The translations under genes were made by a program, and so were the position numbers. The notes beneath the pieces are model-generated. The model saw only the letters and a list, made by a program, of their open reading frames with translations, did not search any database and was not told the DNA's origin. A DNA stretch of 64,000 bases from the NCBI RefSeq assembly GCF_003346715.1, contig NZ_QQPQ01000004.1, positions 62,001 through 126,000 on the forward strand, read 5' to 3'. How positions within the stretch are numbered: position 1 is the first letter of the stretch; the number at the start of each line of letters is the position of its first letter. Origin of the DNA: Oceanispirochaeta sp. M1 (GTDB lineage Bacteria; Spirochaetota; Spirochaetia; DSM-2461). Shown here in pieces: positions 53,083-62,364 of this stretch.

Positions 53083-54321
53083 TTAACCGGCACTTTGTAT
53101 GGACTGAATCTCCTCGAGGAATTTCAGCCATTTATAGGCAGAGTCTCTTGGGGTTCCATAATGGAAGCGGTAGAGAACCTTCTCATAATAGAATTCAAAC
53201 TTCTGCTGCTTAAAGATACTCAGGGCTTCCAGCTCGGAAATGGGAAAGATCAAGGTCTCACCCTTAGTGGTGATAAACTCAAGATTATCCTTAAAAAGTT
53301 TCAAATCCCCCTTACACAGAGGTTTTAGAGGGACAAGCCCGGAGCCTGTAAGAAGTGTAAGATTTTCATTGTAAATAAGAGGTTCTTCAGGATTTTCCTC
53401 AGCAAGATAATCCGCAGTCATCTTTGATGTAATATCCTGCTGCCAGTGGTTCCACTCTGAAAGGCTCTCAAATGGAAAGTCCGATGATTTATCAGGGAAA
53501 ATCCCGTATTCATCAATTGTAAATTCCCAATCACAGCACTGGCAACGCACATCGTGTCCCTCTGACTTAAGGGCATCCACAGTTTTACACTTTGGACATA
53601 TGTAGGTAAATAATTCCAGAGTCTCTGCTCTATTATTACTCTTCAGTTTTACGGGATTATCCTTCTGGAACTGAAAATCATCATTAAAGAGACCCTTTCG
53701 GAGACGTTCCTCAATCTCATCAACTTTCAGTGCTTTAATCTCATCCTGGGAAATCAGAACTTTAACTTCAAGAATGACCCGGCTCTTACGGATATCCTTT
53801 GTCCAGACCCAGCGTGGCTGTGAAATATACCCCCCCTTGGTGACAACAGCCACGACAGGGATTTTAAGCAGTTTTACAAGTTTGGGAGTTGCCGGGGTCA
53901 TGGGCTGGTTCAGTCCGTCCCAGCTGGTCTGTCCTTCGGGATAGAGGCCGATAATACCGCCTTCTCTCGCCTTTTTGTGCATATAACGCACAGTATCAAG
54001 GTCGGACATCCCCTTGGTTATGGGTATCGTCTGTACCTGCTGGAACGCCCATCGCAGAAAAGGATGACGGAAAACAGCGTCATTTGCCACCCAGTGTATA
54101 ACCCGGGACTGGTTGGATGATGTCATTACAGGATCAAAGTTTGTAACATGATTACCTACCAGTAGAAAAGGAGCAGGCATATCCTCAAGAAGATGCCAGT
54201 TCTCAAGTTTGACATTCAGTTTGGGATTATAGATGGATCCGGCAACAAACTGCCCGAAATGCCATACAAATCGGCCCATGAGTCCCAGCTTACCATCTTT
54301 AACTTTAATATCCTTGGTCAT
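53083..54321 (-). CDS. PlsC-like acyltransferase with zinc-ribbon and C-terminal domain
   Basis: 412 residues. An acyltransferase domain at about 25-200 has GNHVTNFDP (HxxxxD catalytic pair), the ITKGMSDLDT region and YPEGQTSW, matching the lysophosphatidate acyltransferase blocks. The rest is unusual: a zinc-ribbon-like CPKCKT with CQCC at about 240-265, and a C-terminal beta-rich segment (from about 320) resembling a PH-like domain. Likely makes phosphatidic acid at the inner membrane; the extra parts may bind lipid or protein. Confidence 0.85.
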   Translation of the reverse strand: MTKDIKVKDGKLGLMGRFVWHFGQFVAGSIYNPKLNVKLENWHLLEDMPAPFLLVGNHVTNFDPVMTSSNQSRVIHWVANDAVFRHPFLRWAFQQVQTIPITKGMSDLDTVRYMHKKAREGGIIGLYPEGQTSWDGLNQPMTPATPKLVKLLKIPVVAVVTKGGYISQPRWVWTKDIRKSRVILEVKVLISQDEIKALKVDEIEERLRKGLFNDDFQFQKDNPVKLKSNNRAETLELFTYICPKCKTVDALKSEGHDVRCQCCDWEFTIDEYGIFPDKSSDFPFESLSEWNHWQQDITSKMTADYLAEENPEEPLIYNENLTLLTGSGLVPLKPLCKGDLKLFKDNLEFITTKGETLIFPISELEALSIFKQQKFEFYYEKVLYRFHYGTPRDSAYKWLKFLEEIQSIQSAG

Positions 54322-54391
54322 GATGCCTCCTCTTGTTGTTGTATCTAGAAATGATAGTGAGCTTTTAATAGAGAGGTCAAGGGAAAAAGTA

Positions 54392-55099
54392 TTAATGATT
54401 CTTAAAGAGAGACGTCAGCCCGGGAAAATCTTTTTCATATCTTTCAAGAGCTGTCAGCCCTGCTTCGTTAAGCATATACACACCCCTCCGGACTCTGTCG
54501 AACCATCCGTATACATTTTGTGACAGTATGGGCTGCACCTTATCCGGTCTGGCACTCAGCTCCCTGAGCTGCCTGGGAGAGGCTTCTCCCTGCCGTTTAA
54601 GTAGAACTGCAAGACGTACAGCTTCCTGCCGATAAGCTGTGATCCGTTCCTCTGTACTCGGAATACCACCTTTATTGAATTCACCATAACGCCCATTGAC
54701 TTCACGGAGTATGGCGTTCTGTTTTTTGGGGCGCATCCTCTTATCATAGGGCTTGGGGTGCATAACCATATCCACCCTGGTTTTTGTTTTCATAAAACGA
54801 ACAAGAATCAGCCCCACTTCCAGTTTTCGCAAAAGGTTTCTCAATCCCCGGGAATTGGGAAGATCTTTTTTTCCGGGAGGGACAGGTACGGCAATATAGA
54901 CTGAATCGGAAATGTCCTTCCGTCTGGCAGCCTGGATCAGAAGTGCCACAGAGACTCTGGTTTTCAGCTCAATTAGGATCATTTCATCACCCTTGAGAGC
55001 CACAAGATCACAGTCCTGCACTTCTCCCCGGATGGAATATCCCTGGTTCTCCAGATATATTTTAAGAGGATCATAAAGATCCGATTCTTTTATACTCAT
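54392..55099 (-). CDS. DUF2161 family protein, PD-(D/E)xK-type
   Basis: 235 residues. The N-terminal 110 residues match the DUF2161 pattern: ESDLYDPLKIYLENQGYSI, DCDLVALKGDEMILIELKTR (D, then E-x-K of a nuclease-like core), and VYIAVPVP. The C-terminal part contains a likely winged helix (LAVLLKRQGEASPRQLRELS, VRRGVYMLNEAG). Function unknown; a DNA- or RNA-processing role is guessed from the fold. Confidence 0.85.
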   Translation of the reverse strand: MSIKESDLYDPLKIYLENQGYSIRGEVQDCDLVALKGDEMILIELKTRVSVALLIQAARRKDISDSVYIAVPVPPGKKDLPNSRGLRNLLRKLEVGLILVRFMKTKTRVDMVMHPKPYDKRMRPKKQNAILREVNGRYGEFNKGGIPSTEERITAYRQEAVRLAVLLKRQGEASPRQLRELSARPDKVQPILSQNVYGWFDRVRRGVYMLNEAGLTALERYEKDFPGLTSLFKNH

Positions 55100-55163
55100 A
55101 TTACTTATACTCTACGGCCAATTTCAATTCACCCTTTAAACCATGGGGACAGAATAAGCGATT

Positions 55164-56054
55164 CTAAAACAAGTTCAGCTGACTGTCTCTGTCATAGTCC
55201 TTTCTATAAGCCCTGATAATATCATCCATCCTGTAAAGAATGCCACGGGCTTCACATTCCTTTTTAAAAAGTGTCTCGAGAGCGGCCGCCTTAGGAAGAG
55301 CACAGCCATAACTATCAGAAAAGAATCTTTTATACTTCTCACTTAATCCGGGAAAATGTCTGTCCAGCTGTTTATAATACCAGTCTCTCTGATTATCTCT
55401 CAATGTCACTCCGAAGCCCGCATAAATAAAGGGAACCCCCGCCTTGTGGCCTGCATCAATAACAGCAAGAATATTCTCGGCATTATCCTCAAGAAAGGGA
55501 AGAACCGGCATAAGAAGAATCCCTGCAAAGAGTCCCGCACTGTTCATCTCGGCAAGAGCTTCAATTCTCTCCGCCGGACGGGAGACCCGGGGTTCGATTA
55601 TTGATGCTAAAGCCTCATCCATTGTGGTCACTGTCACTTTCAGAAGGAGAGGAGAATGGGAGCTGATTCGGCGGAATAGTGGAATGTCCCGAACCACAAG
55701 GCTGCTCTTGGTAGCAAGGCCCAGACCGAAACGGGCCCGGTCAATAAGCGTCAAGGCTCCCCCTGTAAGTTCCAGGGTATCCTCCAGAGGATTGTAGGGA
55801 TCAGACATGGCCCCCATGGCAATAACCCCTTTGCGCCTGCGGCTGCCGAGTTCTTTCTCCAGAATTTTCAATGCCCCCTCTTTAGGCCTGATCCTGTCAA
55901 AGTCATCAACGTGATAACAGGAACTCCGGCTGTCACAGTAGATACATCCGTGGGAACAGCCTCTGTAGAGATTTAAATTATATTCAGTCCCAAACCACTT
56001 AGACTGCATCTTATAAGATGAGAGTATGGTTTTTGCTTTGATCCACTCCATCAT
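55164..56054 (-). CDS. SPL-family radical SAM protein
   Basis: 296 residues. Iron-sulfur motif CSHGCIYC (C-x3-C-x2-C) after NLYRGCSH, then AMGAMSDPYNPLE, TKSSLVVRDIPL and VTVTTMDEALASIIEPR, the pattern of the spore-photoproduct-lyase-like SplB/Rv2578c group. Members outside spore formers have no proven reaction; DNA repair is often proposed. Convergent-free single gene, 64 bases upstream of DUF2161 in the same direction, so possibly one transcript. Confidence 0.9.
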   Translation of the reverse strand: MMEWIKAKTILSSYKMQSKWFGTEYNLNLYRGCSHGCIYCDSRSSCYHVDDFDRIRPKEGALKILEKELGSRRRKGVIAMGAMSDPYNPLEDTLELTGGALTLIDRARFGLGLATKSSLVVRDIPLFRRISSHSPLLLKVTVTTMDEALASIIEPRVSRPAERIEALAEMNSAGLFAGILLMPVLPFLEDNAENILAVIDAGHKAGVPFIYAGFGVTLRDNQRDWYYKQLDRHFPGLSEKYKRFFSDSYGCALPKAAALETLFKKECEARGILYRMDDIIRAYRKDYDRDSQLNLF

Positions 56055-56122
56055 TCATGAGAATATCACAGCTTCAACTGTTATTAATGCATTAATCCTG
56101 ATCTTCTGTTACTATTTTACTC

Positions 56123-56740
56123 ATGGATAAACTTTTGAAGGGCATCGTACATTTCAAAAAAGAAGACTTTGAGAAGCATCGAAGTCTGTTCAGCAGTCTC
56201 AGCAGAGAACAGCAGCCGCATACACTGTTTATAGGCTGTGCCGACTCAAGAATCGTCCCTACACTGATAACAAAAACACTCCCGGGAGAACTGTTCATCA
56301 TCAGGAATATCGCAAATATGGTTCCCCCCTACCGCCTGGCAGATGAATACCTTTCTACAACTTCGGCCATTGAATACGCAATACAGGTTCTGAAAGTGGA
56401 GAATATAATTATCTGTGGACACAGCAACTGCGGAGGATGTGCATCTCTTTATACAAGTAGTAATAAGGCGTTGCCTCATACTGAAAAGTGGATGGAACTT
56501 GCCGAGCCGATTAAAGCCCAGGTTGAGGCACAGGTATCCCCTGACGACCCTTCTGCCAGAGAATGGCTGACAGAGCAGAGCAATGTTGTGGAGCAGATGA
56601 AACACTTGTTAACCTATCCCTATATTGCCGAACGTTTCAAAAAGGGAGAACTTGATATTATGGGATGGTACTACATCATCGAAACAGGTGAGGTATTCGG
56701 TTATGACAGAGAAGAGGAATGCTTCAATCTTCTCAATTAG
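56123..56740 (+). CDS. Beta-class carbonic anhydrase
   Basis: 205 residues. Zinc ligands C39 (GCADSRI, with D41 and R43), H100 and C103 (CGHSNCGGC). The VERNIAN-like segment is IIRNIANMVPPY and a C-terminal MGWYYIIETGEVFGYD follows, as in bacterial beta-carbonic anhydrases. It interconverts CO2 and bicarbonate in the cytosol, supplying bicarbonate for carboxylations such as fatty-acid synthesis. Convergent with the FakA-FakB fusion, 10 bases apart. Confidence 0.96.
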   Translation: MDKLLKGIVHFKKEDFEKHRSLFSSLSREQQPHTLFIGCADSRIVPTLITKTLPGELFIIRNIANMVPPYRLADEYLSTTSAIEYAIQVLKVENIIICGHSNCGGCASLYTSSNKALPHTEKWMELAEPIKAQVEAQVSPDDPSAREWLTEQSNVVEQMKHLLTYPYIAERFKKGELDIMGWYYIIETGEVFGYDREEECFNLLN

Positions 56741-56750
56741 TCCTCAACAG

Positions 56751-58559
56751 CTATGCTCTGGATGTAATAAGACCAATAGCCACGGCTCCTTTACCTGAGT
56801 GCATGCCGACAATGGGAGAAATTGAACTTATATATTCGCTTTCCTGATCCAGTTCATTAGAAACTATGGAGACAAATTGTTCAGCCTTAGCCAGTGCATC
56901 TGCATGTACCAGTGCATAGCGTTCTATTCCGTTGCTTTCGCTGATATTTCTGATAAGTTTCTGTATTTTGCTATTGAGTCCTCTGCTGGTAAAGGCTTTA
57001 TCAAAGGCTATCCCCTTGCCATTTGAATCCAGTGAGATTATAGGTTTTAGATTGAGAGCGGCAGCCGCAAATCCTTTTAACGGACTGACCCTCCCCCCTT
57101 TGACCATAAACTTGAATGTGCTCACACTGACAAAAATTCTGATTCGCTTTTTTAGCTCCTCTGCCTTCTCACTGAGTTCCTGAACAGTCAAACCTTCTGC
57201 TGCAGCTTTTGCCAGTTCCACAACCAATAATCCCTGGGCAACAGAATTCAGACATGTATCAATTACGGTAATTCTATGGTTCTTCTGATTGTATTCTTCA
57301 GCTGTTTTGGTCATCTGCATCCAGGTTCCACTCAATGCTTTTGCAACGGGAAGAACCAATATGGAATCATAATGATCTAAAAGTGCTGTATACAATCCTC
57401 TCACCAGGGGTTTTTCGGGAATCGAACTACCCGGAAAAGATTTTCTACTCTGCTGCATTCTGTAAAATTCTTCCGGAGTGATTGTCAGTCTATCCAGATA
57501 CTCATCATCATCCCAGCTCAATTTAAGATTCAACACATGAATCTGATATTTATCCAATATTTCCCGGGGTATATCTGCAATAGAGTCTGTCAAAATAGCA
57601 ACTTTAGATATCGGACTCTGAACCATCTGTTCCTGACGGATCATATCATCCGCTTTCTGCTGCACTATAGTACCCATGGGCTGCAAAACCTTAATAACGT
57701 TATCCGGGTGATTGCTATGAATATGGATACGGCAGCTGTTTCTTCCCTGCCCGACAATGAGGGAGTCCCCCATTTTTTTCAACGTACTGCGGATCTCCCC
57801 CACAGGAACTTGAAGATCCGTTAAAAGTACCTCTGTACAGTATCTGAATTTTATTTCCTGATGCCTATGAATCTTCTCGCTATCATGATTATGATTTTCA
57901 GGTATTTCATAACTATTCAGTTTTTTACGTATATGAAAGGGAGTAAATCCATTTTCACTGATGGTCTCAATTCCTTCCAAAAAACTTACAAACCCCCAGG
58001 CACCGGCATCAAGAACATTATTTTCTTCAAGAACTTTCAGCTGTTCGGGAGTTTTATTCAAAGCTTTTTTTGCAGCAGCAAAGCCCAATGTGAGTAATTG
58101 AGGAAAATTTTTGACTCTTGTACTCTCAGTAAAAATGGCTTCTGACCATTTTTTTATTACAGAAAGGATTGTGCCTTCCTGTGGATTCTCCATAGCTTCA
58201 TAAGCAAAAGCTACAGACTCATTTACAATTATCCCGAAACGGCTACAGCTCAGCTCATCAGATTCATCCATATTTATTGCTATGCCGTTTATGAACTGGG
58301 AGAGAATCATACCAGAGTTTCCACGGGCACCTACAATTGACAGGTCAGCAATACCATTCATAACTGATGTAGCCGATTTTGTTGAACGCATTCCTGTTAC
58401 TATTGTTTTTAATGTTTTCACCATATTATTCCCGGTATCGCCATCAGGGACCGGAAATACATTAATCTGATTAAGATATTCTCTATTTTGAGAGATATTC
58501 AGATAACCCGAAAGAAATCCATGATATATCTCATAGCCTGTAATACTGGTTTCTTCCAT
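56751..58559 (-). CDS. Fatty acid kinase FakA (DAK2) fused to FakB (DegV)
   Basis: 602 residues from the ATG at 58559, with GAGG nine bases upstream. N-terminal DAK2 kinase domain: NVFPVPDGDTGNNM, VGARGNSGMILSQFINGIA; middle part with LLTDLQVPVGEIRSTL and CRIHIHSNHPDNVI as in YloV/FakA. From about residue 320 a complete DegV/FakB domain: VAILTDSIADIP, FPGSSIPEKPLV, VLPVAKALSGTW, VKGGRVSPLKGF, IGLITS. FakB presents a fatty acid to FakA for ATP-dependent phosphorylation; here both are one chain. The acyl-phosphate would feed PlsY. Third gene of the regulator-lipocalin-fak operon. Confidence 0.92.
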   Translation of the reverse strand: MEETSITGYEIYHGFLSGYLNISQNREYLNQINVFPVPDGDTGNNMVKTLKTIVTGMRSTKSATSVMNGIADLSIVGARGNSGMILSQFINGIAINMDESDELSCSRFGIIVNESVAFAYEAMENPQEGTILSVIKKWSEAIFTESTRVKNFPQLLTLGFAAAKKALNKTPEQLKVLEENNVLDAGAWGFVSFLEGIETISENGFTPFHIRKKLNSYEIPENHNHDSEKIHRHQEIKFRYCTEVLLTDLQVPVGEIRSTLKKMGDSLIVGQGRNSCRIHIHSNHPDNVIKVLQPMGTIVQQKADDMIRQEQMVQSPISKVAILTDSIADIPREILDKYQIHVLNLKLSWDDDEYLDRLTITPEEFYRMQQSRKSFPGSSIPEKPLVRGLYTALLDHYDSILVLPVAKALSGTWMQMTKTAEEYNQKNHRITVIDTCLNSVAQGLLVVELAKAAAEGLTVQELSEKAEELKKRIRIFVSVSTFKFMVKGGRVSPLKGFAAAALNLKPIISLDSNGKGIAFDKAFTSRGLNSKIQKLIRNISESNGIERYALVHADALAKAEQFVSIVSNELDQESEYISSISPIVGMHSGKGAVAIGLITSRA

Positions 58560-58570
58560 ATCATTTAACC

Positions 58571-59098
58571 TCATTGGTTCATTATCTTTATTTTATTTCT
58601 GTCGTAACCTTTCTCTGTCATGGAATTAATAATTCCTTCAAGATCAAAGCCGTCAAAAGCATCTCTACGCACCATAATCCACAGATAATTCATTGAATCT
58701 GTACCAATAACTGTATAACTGTAGTCGTCGGCTAATTCAATTATATAGTAATTAAATTTCAAAGGCCATAATGGACTTATTTTCCAGTGTGCATTGGTGC
58801 TGGAATCTATAATCCACCCTTTCTGGGTCATGACCTTTTTCTTTTCAGGTTTATTATTTTTATAATAACTGTACTCAATATCAATTTCACCATTTTCTTT
58901 TACAGTGTATGTCTCCAATCCTCTTTGAGCATTTTTCTCAAGGGGAGAAGGAATAAGAGCTGCCACAAGCCATTTACCTGAGAATTTTTCCATGTCTACA
59001 TACTCTACGGTTTTCACTTCTGTCTCCTTCGTTCCCCCTGCAAACACATTTTGAAGGAGAATAATACTAAATATCATTACCATATAATTCTTTTTCAT
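58571..59098 (-). CDS. Bacterial lipocalin (Blc-like), exported
   Basis: 175 residues with a signal peptide (MKKNYMVMIFSIILLQNVFA; no lipobox cysteine). The lipocalin G-x-W is FSGKWLVAALIPSP, and the later strands FNYYIIELADDYSYTVIG and YLWIMVRR match the Blc pattern. Blc-type lipocalins bind lysophospholipids or fatty acids in the envelope. It starts 11 bases after the B12-type regulator and ends 11 bases before the FakA-FakB start, so all three are one operon. Confidence 0.85.
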   Translation of the reverse strand: MKKNYMVMIFSIILLQNVFAGGTKETEVKTVEYVDMEKFSGKWLVAALIPSPLEKNAQRGLETYTVKENGEIDIEYSYYKNNKPEKKKVMTQKGWIIDSSTNAHWKISPLWPLKFNYYIIELADDYSYTVIGTDSMNYLWIMVRRDAFDGFDLEGIINSMTEKGYDRNKIKIMNQ

Positions 59099-59109
59099 TT
59101 CATACCTCT

Positions 59110-59985
59110 TTAATTCTCAATACATGACTCAGCCATGCTGACAGATTCTGCCAGAGTACTGCACACATACCGGACAATTTCTAATTCATTTTGAAGCGAT
59201 TTGTCAGCTCCGGAGCCGGATACAATCACTTTGATTTTATTAGAAAACTCAGCTTGCAGCACTTCAAGTGCCGTTCTTAAACCATTTATATGTATGGGAC
59301 GAGTTATTGAAAAATTAACAACATCAACTTTTAGAGTTTCTATTACTTTCTTAAGATCTGCCATAGGAATATTAGTCCCCAGATTAATGACCTGCCAACC
59401 TGCTTCCCTTAGAAGACAGGCATTCATAAGAAGAGCAAGGTCATGATCTTCTCCGGGAGCACACAATCCCAGCCAGACAGGAGAGTAATCCCGTTTATGA
59501 TTCTGAGTATAATTGAGACAACTTACGTAAATAAGTTCTCTCACCCTCTCAGAAATTATATGCTCTTCAGCAGCAGTAATTGCTCCTTGTCTCCATAACT
59601 CACCAGTCTCAATCAACAGAGGAATAATAACTTTATGAAATAAATCTGAAAGAGATAAATTTTCTTCATCTCGCCACTGATTCAGGTATTCCCGGCTTCT
59701 CAGTGTACTTTCCTTCTGCACTATCTTAAAAAACTCATCAAGATTCCCCATCCCCTTTTGCCCACTTTTTTCTTCTTGGAAATGAATAGACATGAGATTG
59801 TCAAGTGAGACACGGAGTGACTGGGAAATATTCCTCAGCTGTTCCTCTGAGGGGAATCTGTTTCCCCCTTCATAATTGGCTATTGCCACCTGAGTGACTC
59901 CTGTATCAAGAGCCAATTGTTTCTGTGTCATACCTTTGAATTTTCTATAATATTTCAAATTCTCTGAAAATAGTTTCTTTCCCAT
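59110..59985 (-). CDS. Xre-type regulator with CarH-like B12-binding domain
   Basis: 291 residues. Residues 7-63 form a Cro/C1 helix-turn-helix (NLKYYRKFKGMTQKQLA, GVTQVAIANYEGGNRFPS). Residues 112-160 match the helical cap of CarH-type photoreceptors: W131 to H142, WRQGAITAAEEH, is an exact Wx9EH signature. Residues 172-285 are a cobalamin-binding Rossmann domain: APGEDHDLALLMNACLL has the ligand histidine H181 in an ExHxxA version of ExHxxG. Known CarH/LitR proteins use a MerR-type DNA domain; here it is Xre. It likely senses adenosylcobalamin, light or both and controls its own operon and the divergent lipid genes. Confidence 0.9.
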   Translation of the reverse strand: MGKKLFSENLKYYRKFKGMTQKQLALDTGVTQVAIANYEGGNRFPSEEQLRNISQSLRVSLDNLMSIHFQEEKSGQKGMGNLDEFFKIVQKESTLRSREYLNQWRDEENLSLSDLFHKVIIPLLIETGELWRQGAITAAEEHIISERVRELIYVSCLNYTQNHKRDYSPVWLGLCAPGEDHDLALLMNACLLREAGWQVINLGTNIPMADLKKVIETLKVDVVNFSITRPIHINGLRTALEVLQAEFSNKIKVIVSGSGADKSLQNELEIVRYVCSTLAESVSMAESCIEN

Positions 59986-59991
59986 ACCTCA

Positions 59992-60055
59992 AATATATCT
60001 ATTTGTTATTATTTGTCAAGTTTTACTTGATTTTATCTCATATTGTTATTATATA
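59992..60055. promoter_or_regulatory. Divergent promoters of the lipid locus with central inverted repeat
   Basis: Leftward: TTGACA (60019-60014), 16-base spacer, TATATT (59997-59992), which would place transcription start at or next to the regulator ATG, suggesting a leaderless mRNA. Rightward: TTGATT (60027-60032), 17-base spacer, TATATA (60050-60055). The palindrome TCAAGttttaCTTGA (60016-60030) links the two -35 boxes, and TTGTTATTAT occurs twice (60003-60012, 60043-60052). A single bound regulator could block both promoters. Confidence 0.65.
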
Positions 60056-60167
60056 TAAACCATGATACTTTAGGAATAACTAACTAAAAGAGTTGAAGCA
60101 ATCAACTTCAGCCTGAATAGAAATATACAGAAGTGATTTTAATCACTCTGGTTATACAAGGAGAAAC

Positions 60168-60890
60168 ATGATGAACAAGGCAATAGTTTTATTAAGTTTA
60201 CTGGCAGTCAATACTGTTTTTATTTACTCTTTAGAAAGAGAAAGCATGGAAGGTATTATTTTTAAACAGAATACCTCTGAGATTATTTATACACAGAAAG
60301 AAGTAATCAAAGAATATGAAAACAGCAGACAAATAGAACATATATATTATAGAACAGATGGATCAAAGGCTGCTCAGGAATCTGTGTTACTCATAGATAA
60401 TGAACTCGTATATTATGAAACTATTTTAGATGACCTGGGAATGAGAGGGACCATTCGCCGGGAAGAAGACAAAATGATAATATCTTATAATGTAGATAAT
60501 ATACTAAGGGAGAGATCAATAAAGTGGAGAGAAGGACTGGTTGCAGGACCTATGCTCGGAGGATTCATAATTGAAAACAGAGAAAGGGTACAGCAAGGTG
60601 AACAGATAGAGTTTTTACTTCCCTTTTTTGATAGACAGTTATTAATTCCTTTTAAACTTAATTATATTGAATCTGATGAATCAGAGATTGAAAAAGAGAT
60701 TATTATAGAGATGAAGCTAAAGAATTTCTTCTTAGGAATGCTGGTGGAACCAATAGAATTTGTACTGGATAGTTCCGATGGAACCATAAAAGAGATACAC
60801 GGACCAACAATTCTTCCGGACCCTCAAAACAGTGATAAGAACCAGATGTTATTTGCTGATATTTTCTATAGCTACAAAGGAGCCTTATAA
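60168..60890 (+). CDS. Exported protein of unknown function
   Basis: 240 residues, not recognised. A signal peptide ([21 protein letters not shown]) is followed by a beta-rich protein of 215 residues without further membrane helices; AAGGAG lies six bases before the first ATG. It resembles DUF6134- or DUF3108-like periplasmic barrels in composition, but I cannot assign it. TAATG overlap with the DUF1295 gene shows coupled translation, so it probably works with it in the envelope. Confidence 0.85.
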   Translation: MMNKAIVLLSLLAVNTVFIYSLERESMEGIIFKQNTSEIIYTQKEVIKEYENSRQIEHIYYRTDGSKAAQESVLLIDNELVYYETILDDLGMRGTIRREEDKMIISYNVDNILRERSIKWREGLVAGPMLGGFIIENRERVQQGEQIEFLLPFFDRQLLIPFKLNYIESDESEIEKEIIIEMKLKNFFLGMLVEPIEFVLDSSDGTIKEIHGPTILPDPQNSDKNQMLFADIFYSYKGAL

Positions 60891-61687
60891 TGATCCTGTT
60901 TATACAATCCAATCCTGTAATTTCATCACTTATATTTTCATTTACTATAAACATGGGTTTTTTTGCCTTCGCCGCTACTTTAAAAACGGACAAAGTAACA
61001 GATCTCAGTTACAGTTTAAGTTTTTTCATACTGGCACCGGTTCTACTATTTTCAGCTGGTAATAGCTATATTTTAGAACAGCTGTTCCTGACCATATCCA
61101 TAATGATCTGGGCCTTAAGACTGGGTGCCTACCTTTTAAAGAGGATTATCACCATAGGCAAGGATGATCGCTTTGATGATAAAAGAAATGATTTCTTAAA
61201 ATTCCTTAAGTTCTGGATACTCCAGACTCTGGTAGTTTGGGTAGTAATGCTTCCTTTCAGCCTTTTTCTGACAGCAAGACCGGTTCAAACCTTTCCTGGA
61301 TCAACGATTACAGGACTCTCAGTATTTCTTTCAGGTCTTATTATTGAATCCTTTAGTGATGCACAGAAATTCACTTACAGGTCTAAAGAAGGGAATAAGG
61401 GTCACTGGGTGGATACGGGTTTATGGAGATACTCAAGACACCCCAATTATTTTGGTGAAATATTAGTCTGGTGGGGCCTGTTTATTGTAGTAATTCCCAC
61501 ACTTTCAGGATGGGGATGGCTGACAGTTCTTGGACCTGTAACCATTACTCTATTTTTATTAAAAGTCAGCGGGATTCCGCTTCTTGAGATACAGAATGAA
61601 AAAAAATATGGAGAGAACCCTGAATTTGCATCCTATAGAAAGAATACAAGTCTTTTAATTCCCCTCCCCACCAGGAGAAGAAAGTGA
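60890..61687 (+). CDS. DUF1295 integral membrane protein (steroid-reductase-like)
   Basis: 265 residues with about six membrane helices. The C-terminal signature [20 protein letters not shown] followed by [11 protein letters not shown] is that of DUF1295 and the 3-oxo-5-alpha-steroid 4-dehydrogenase fold. Bacterial members occur in stress- or light-controlled lipid clusters and are presumed to reduce a lipid double bond; the reaction is not established. Coupled to neighbours on both sides (TAATG and GTGA overlaps). Confidence 0.92.
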   Translation: MILFIQSNPVISSLIFSFTINMGFFAFAATLKTDKVTDLSYSLSFFILAPVLLFSAGNSYILEQLFLTISIMIWALRLGAYLLKRIITIGKDDRFDDKRNDFLKFLKFWILQTLVVWVVMLPFSLFLTARPVQTFPGSTITGLSVFLSGLIIESFSDAQKFTYRSKEGNKGHWVDTGLWRYSRHPNYFGEILVWWGLFIVVIPTLSGWGWLTVLGPVTITLFLLKVSGIPLLEIQNEKKYGENPEFASYRKNTSLLIPLPTRRRK

Positions 61688-62331
61688 TCTGGTTTACCCT
61701 TCCTATCCTTTGTTATTTAATCGGATCTATCCCTGTGTCACTGATTGCAGGAAAGATAAGCAGGGGAGTCGATATAAGAGAGATAGGGAGTGGTAATGCG
61801 GGAGCGACAAACTCATACAGAGAGCTGGGTTTGATTACAGGTATTATTGTTTTACTATTTGATGTTCTAAAAGCTTTAATACCTCTTCTTTTTATTAAGT
61901 TATACTTGGAAAAAAACAACATACCATCAGAACTGGTTCAAAGAGAATTGTTGATGGTTATATGTCTGTCATTAGTCATCACAGGACATGTATTTCCCGT
62001 TTTTGCCAAATTCAAGGGGGGGAAGGCGGTTGCTTCAGGAGCAGGAGGGATTACTGCTGTCATCCCGATACTCTCACCCCTCTGCCTGATTGTGTTCCTG
62101 TTAACAGCAACAATAACAAGATATATATCTTTGGCATCGATCTTTTCCGCCTGGTCTCTTTCCTTATTTTATACAGGACTTGTTCTATTGAAGAGACAGG
62201 ATTTCTCCCTTGTTTTCATGATTTACTTCATTCTTATTGGGATGATCATCACCTTACTTCATAGAAAAAATATCAGATCTCTTATTAATGGATCTGAGAG
62301 GAAAATTTCCAAATTCTCTAAGAATCACTAA
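61684..62331 (+). CDS. plsY: Acyl-phosphate:glycerol-3-phosphate acyltransferase
   Basis: 215 residues, several membrane helices. The three PlsY motifs are intact: [35 protein letters not shown] and [20 protein letters not shown]. It moves an acyl group from acyl-phosphate to glycerol 3-phosphate in the inner membrane, the first step of phospholipid assembly. It starts at GTG overlapping the DUF1295 stop. Fak-made acyl-phosphate from the divergent operon would be its substrate. Confidence 0.95.
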   Translation: MIWFTLPILCYLIGSIPVSLIAGKISRGVDIREIGSGNAGATNSYRELGLITGIIVLLFDVLKALIPLLFIKLYLEKNNIPSELVQRELLMVICLSLVITGHVFPVFAKFKGGKAVASGAGGITAVIPILSPLCLIVFLLTATITRYISLASIFSAWSLSLFYTGLVLLKRQDFSLVFMIYFILIGMIITLLHRKNIRSLINGSERKISKFSKNH

Positions 62332-62364
62332 GATATCAAATTGATTGAGTCGATCCCTGTTATT

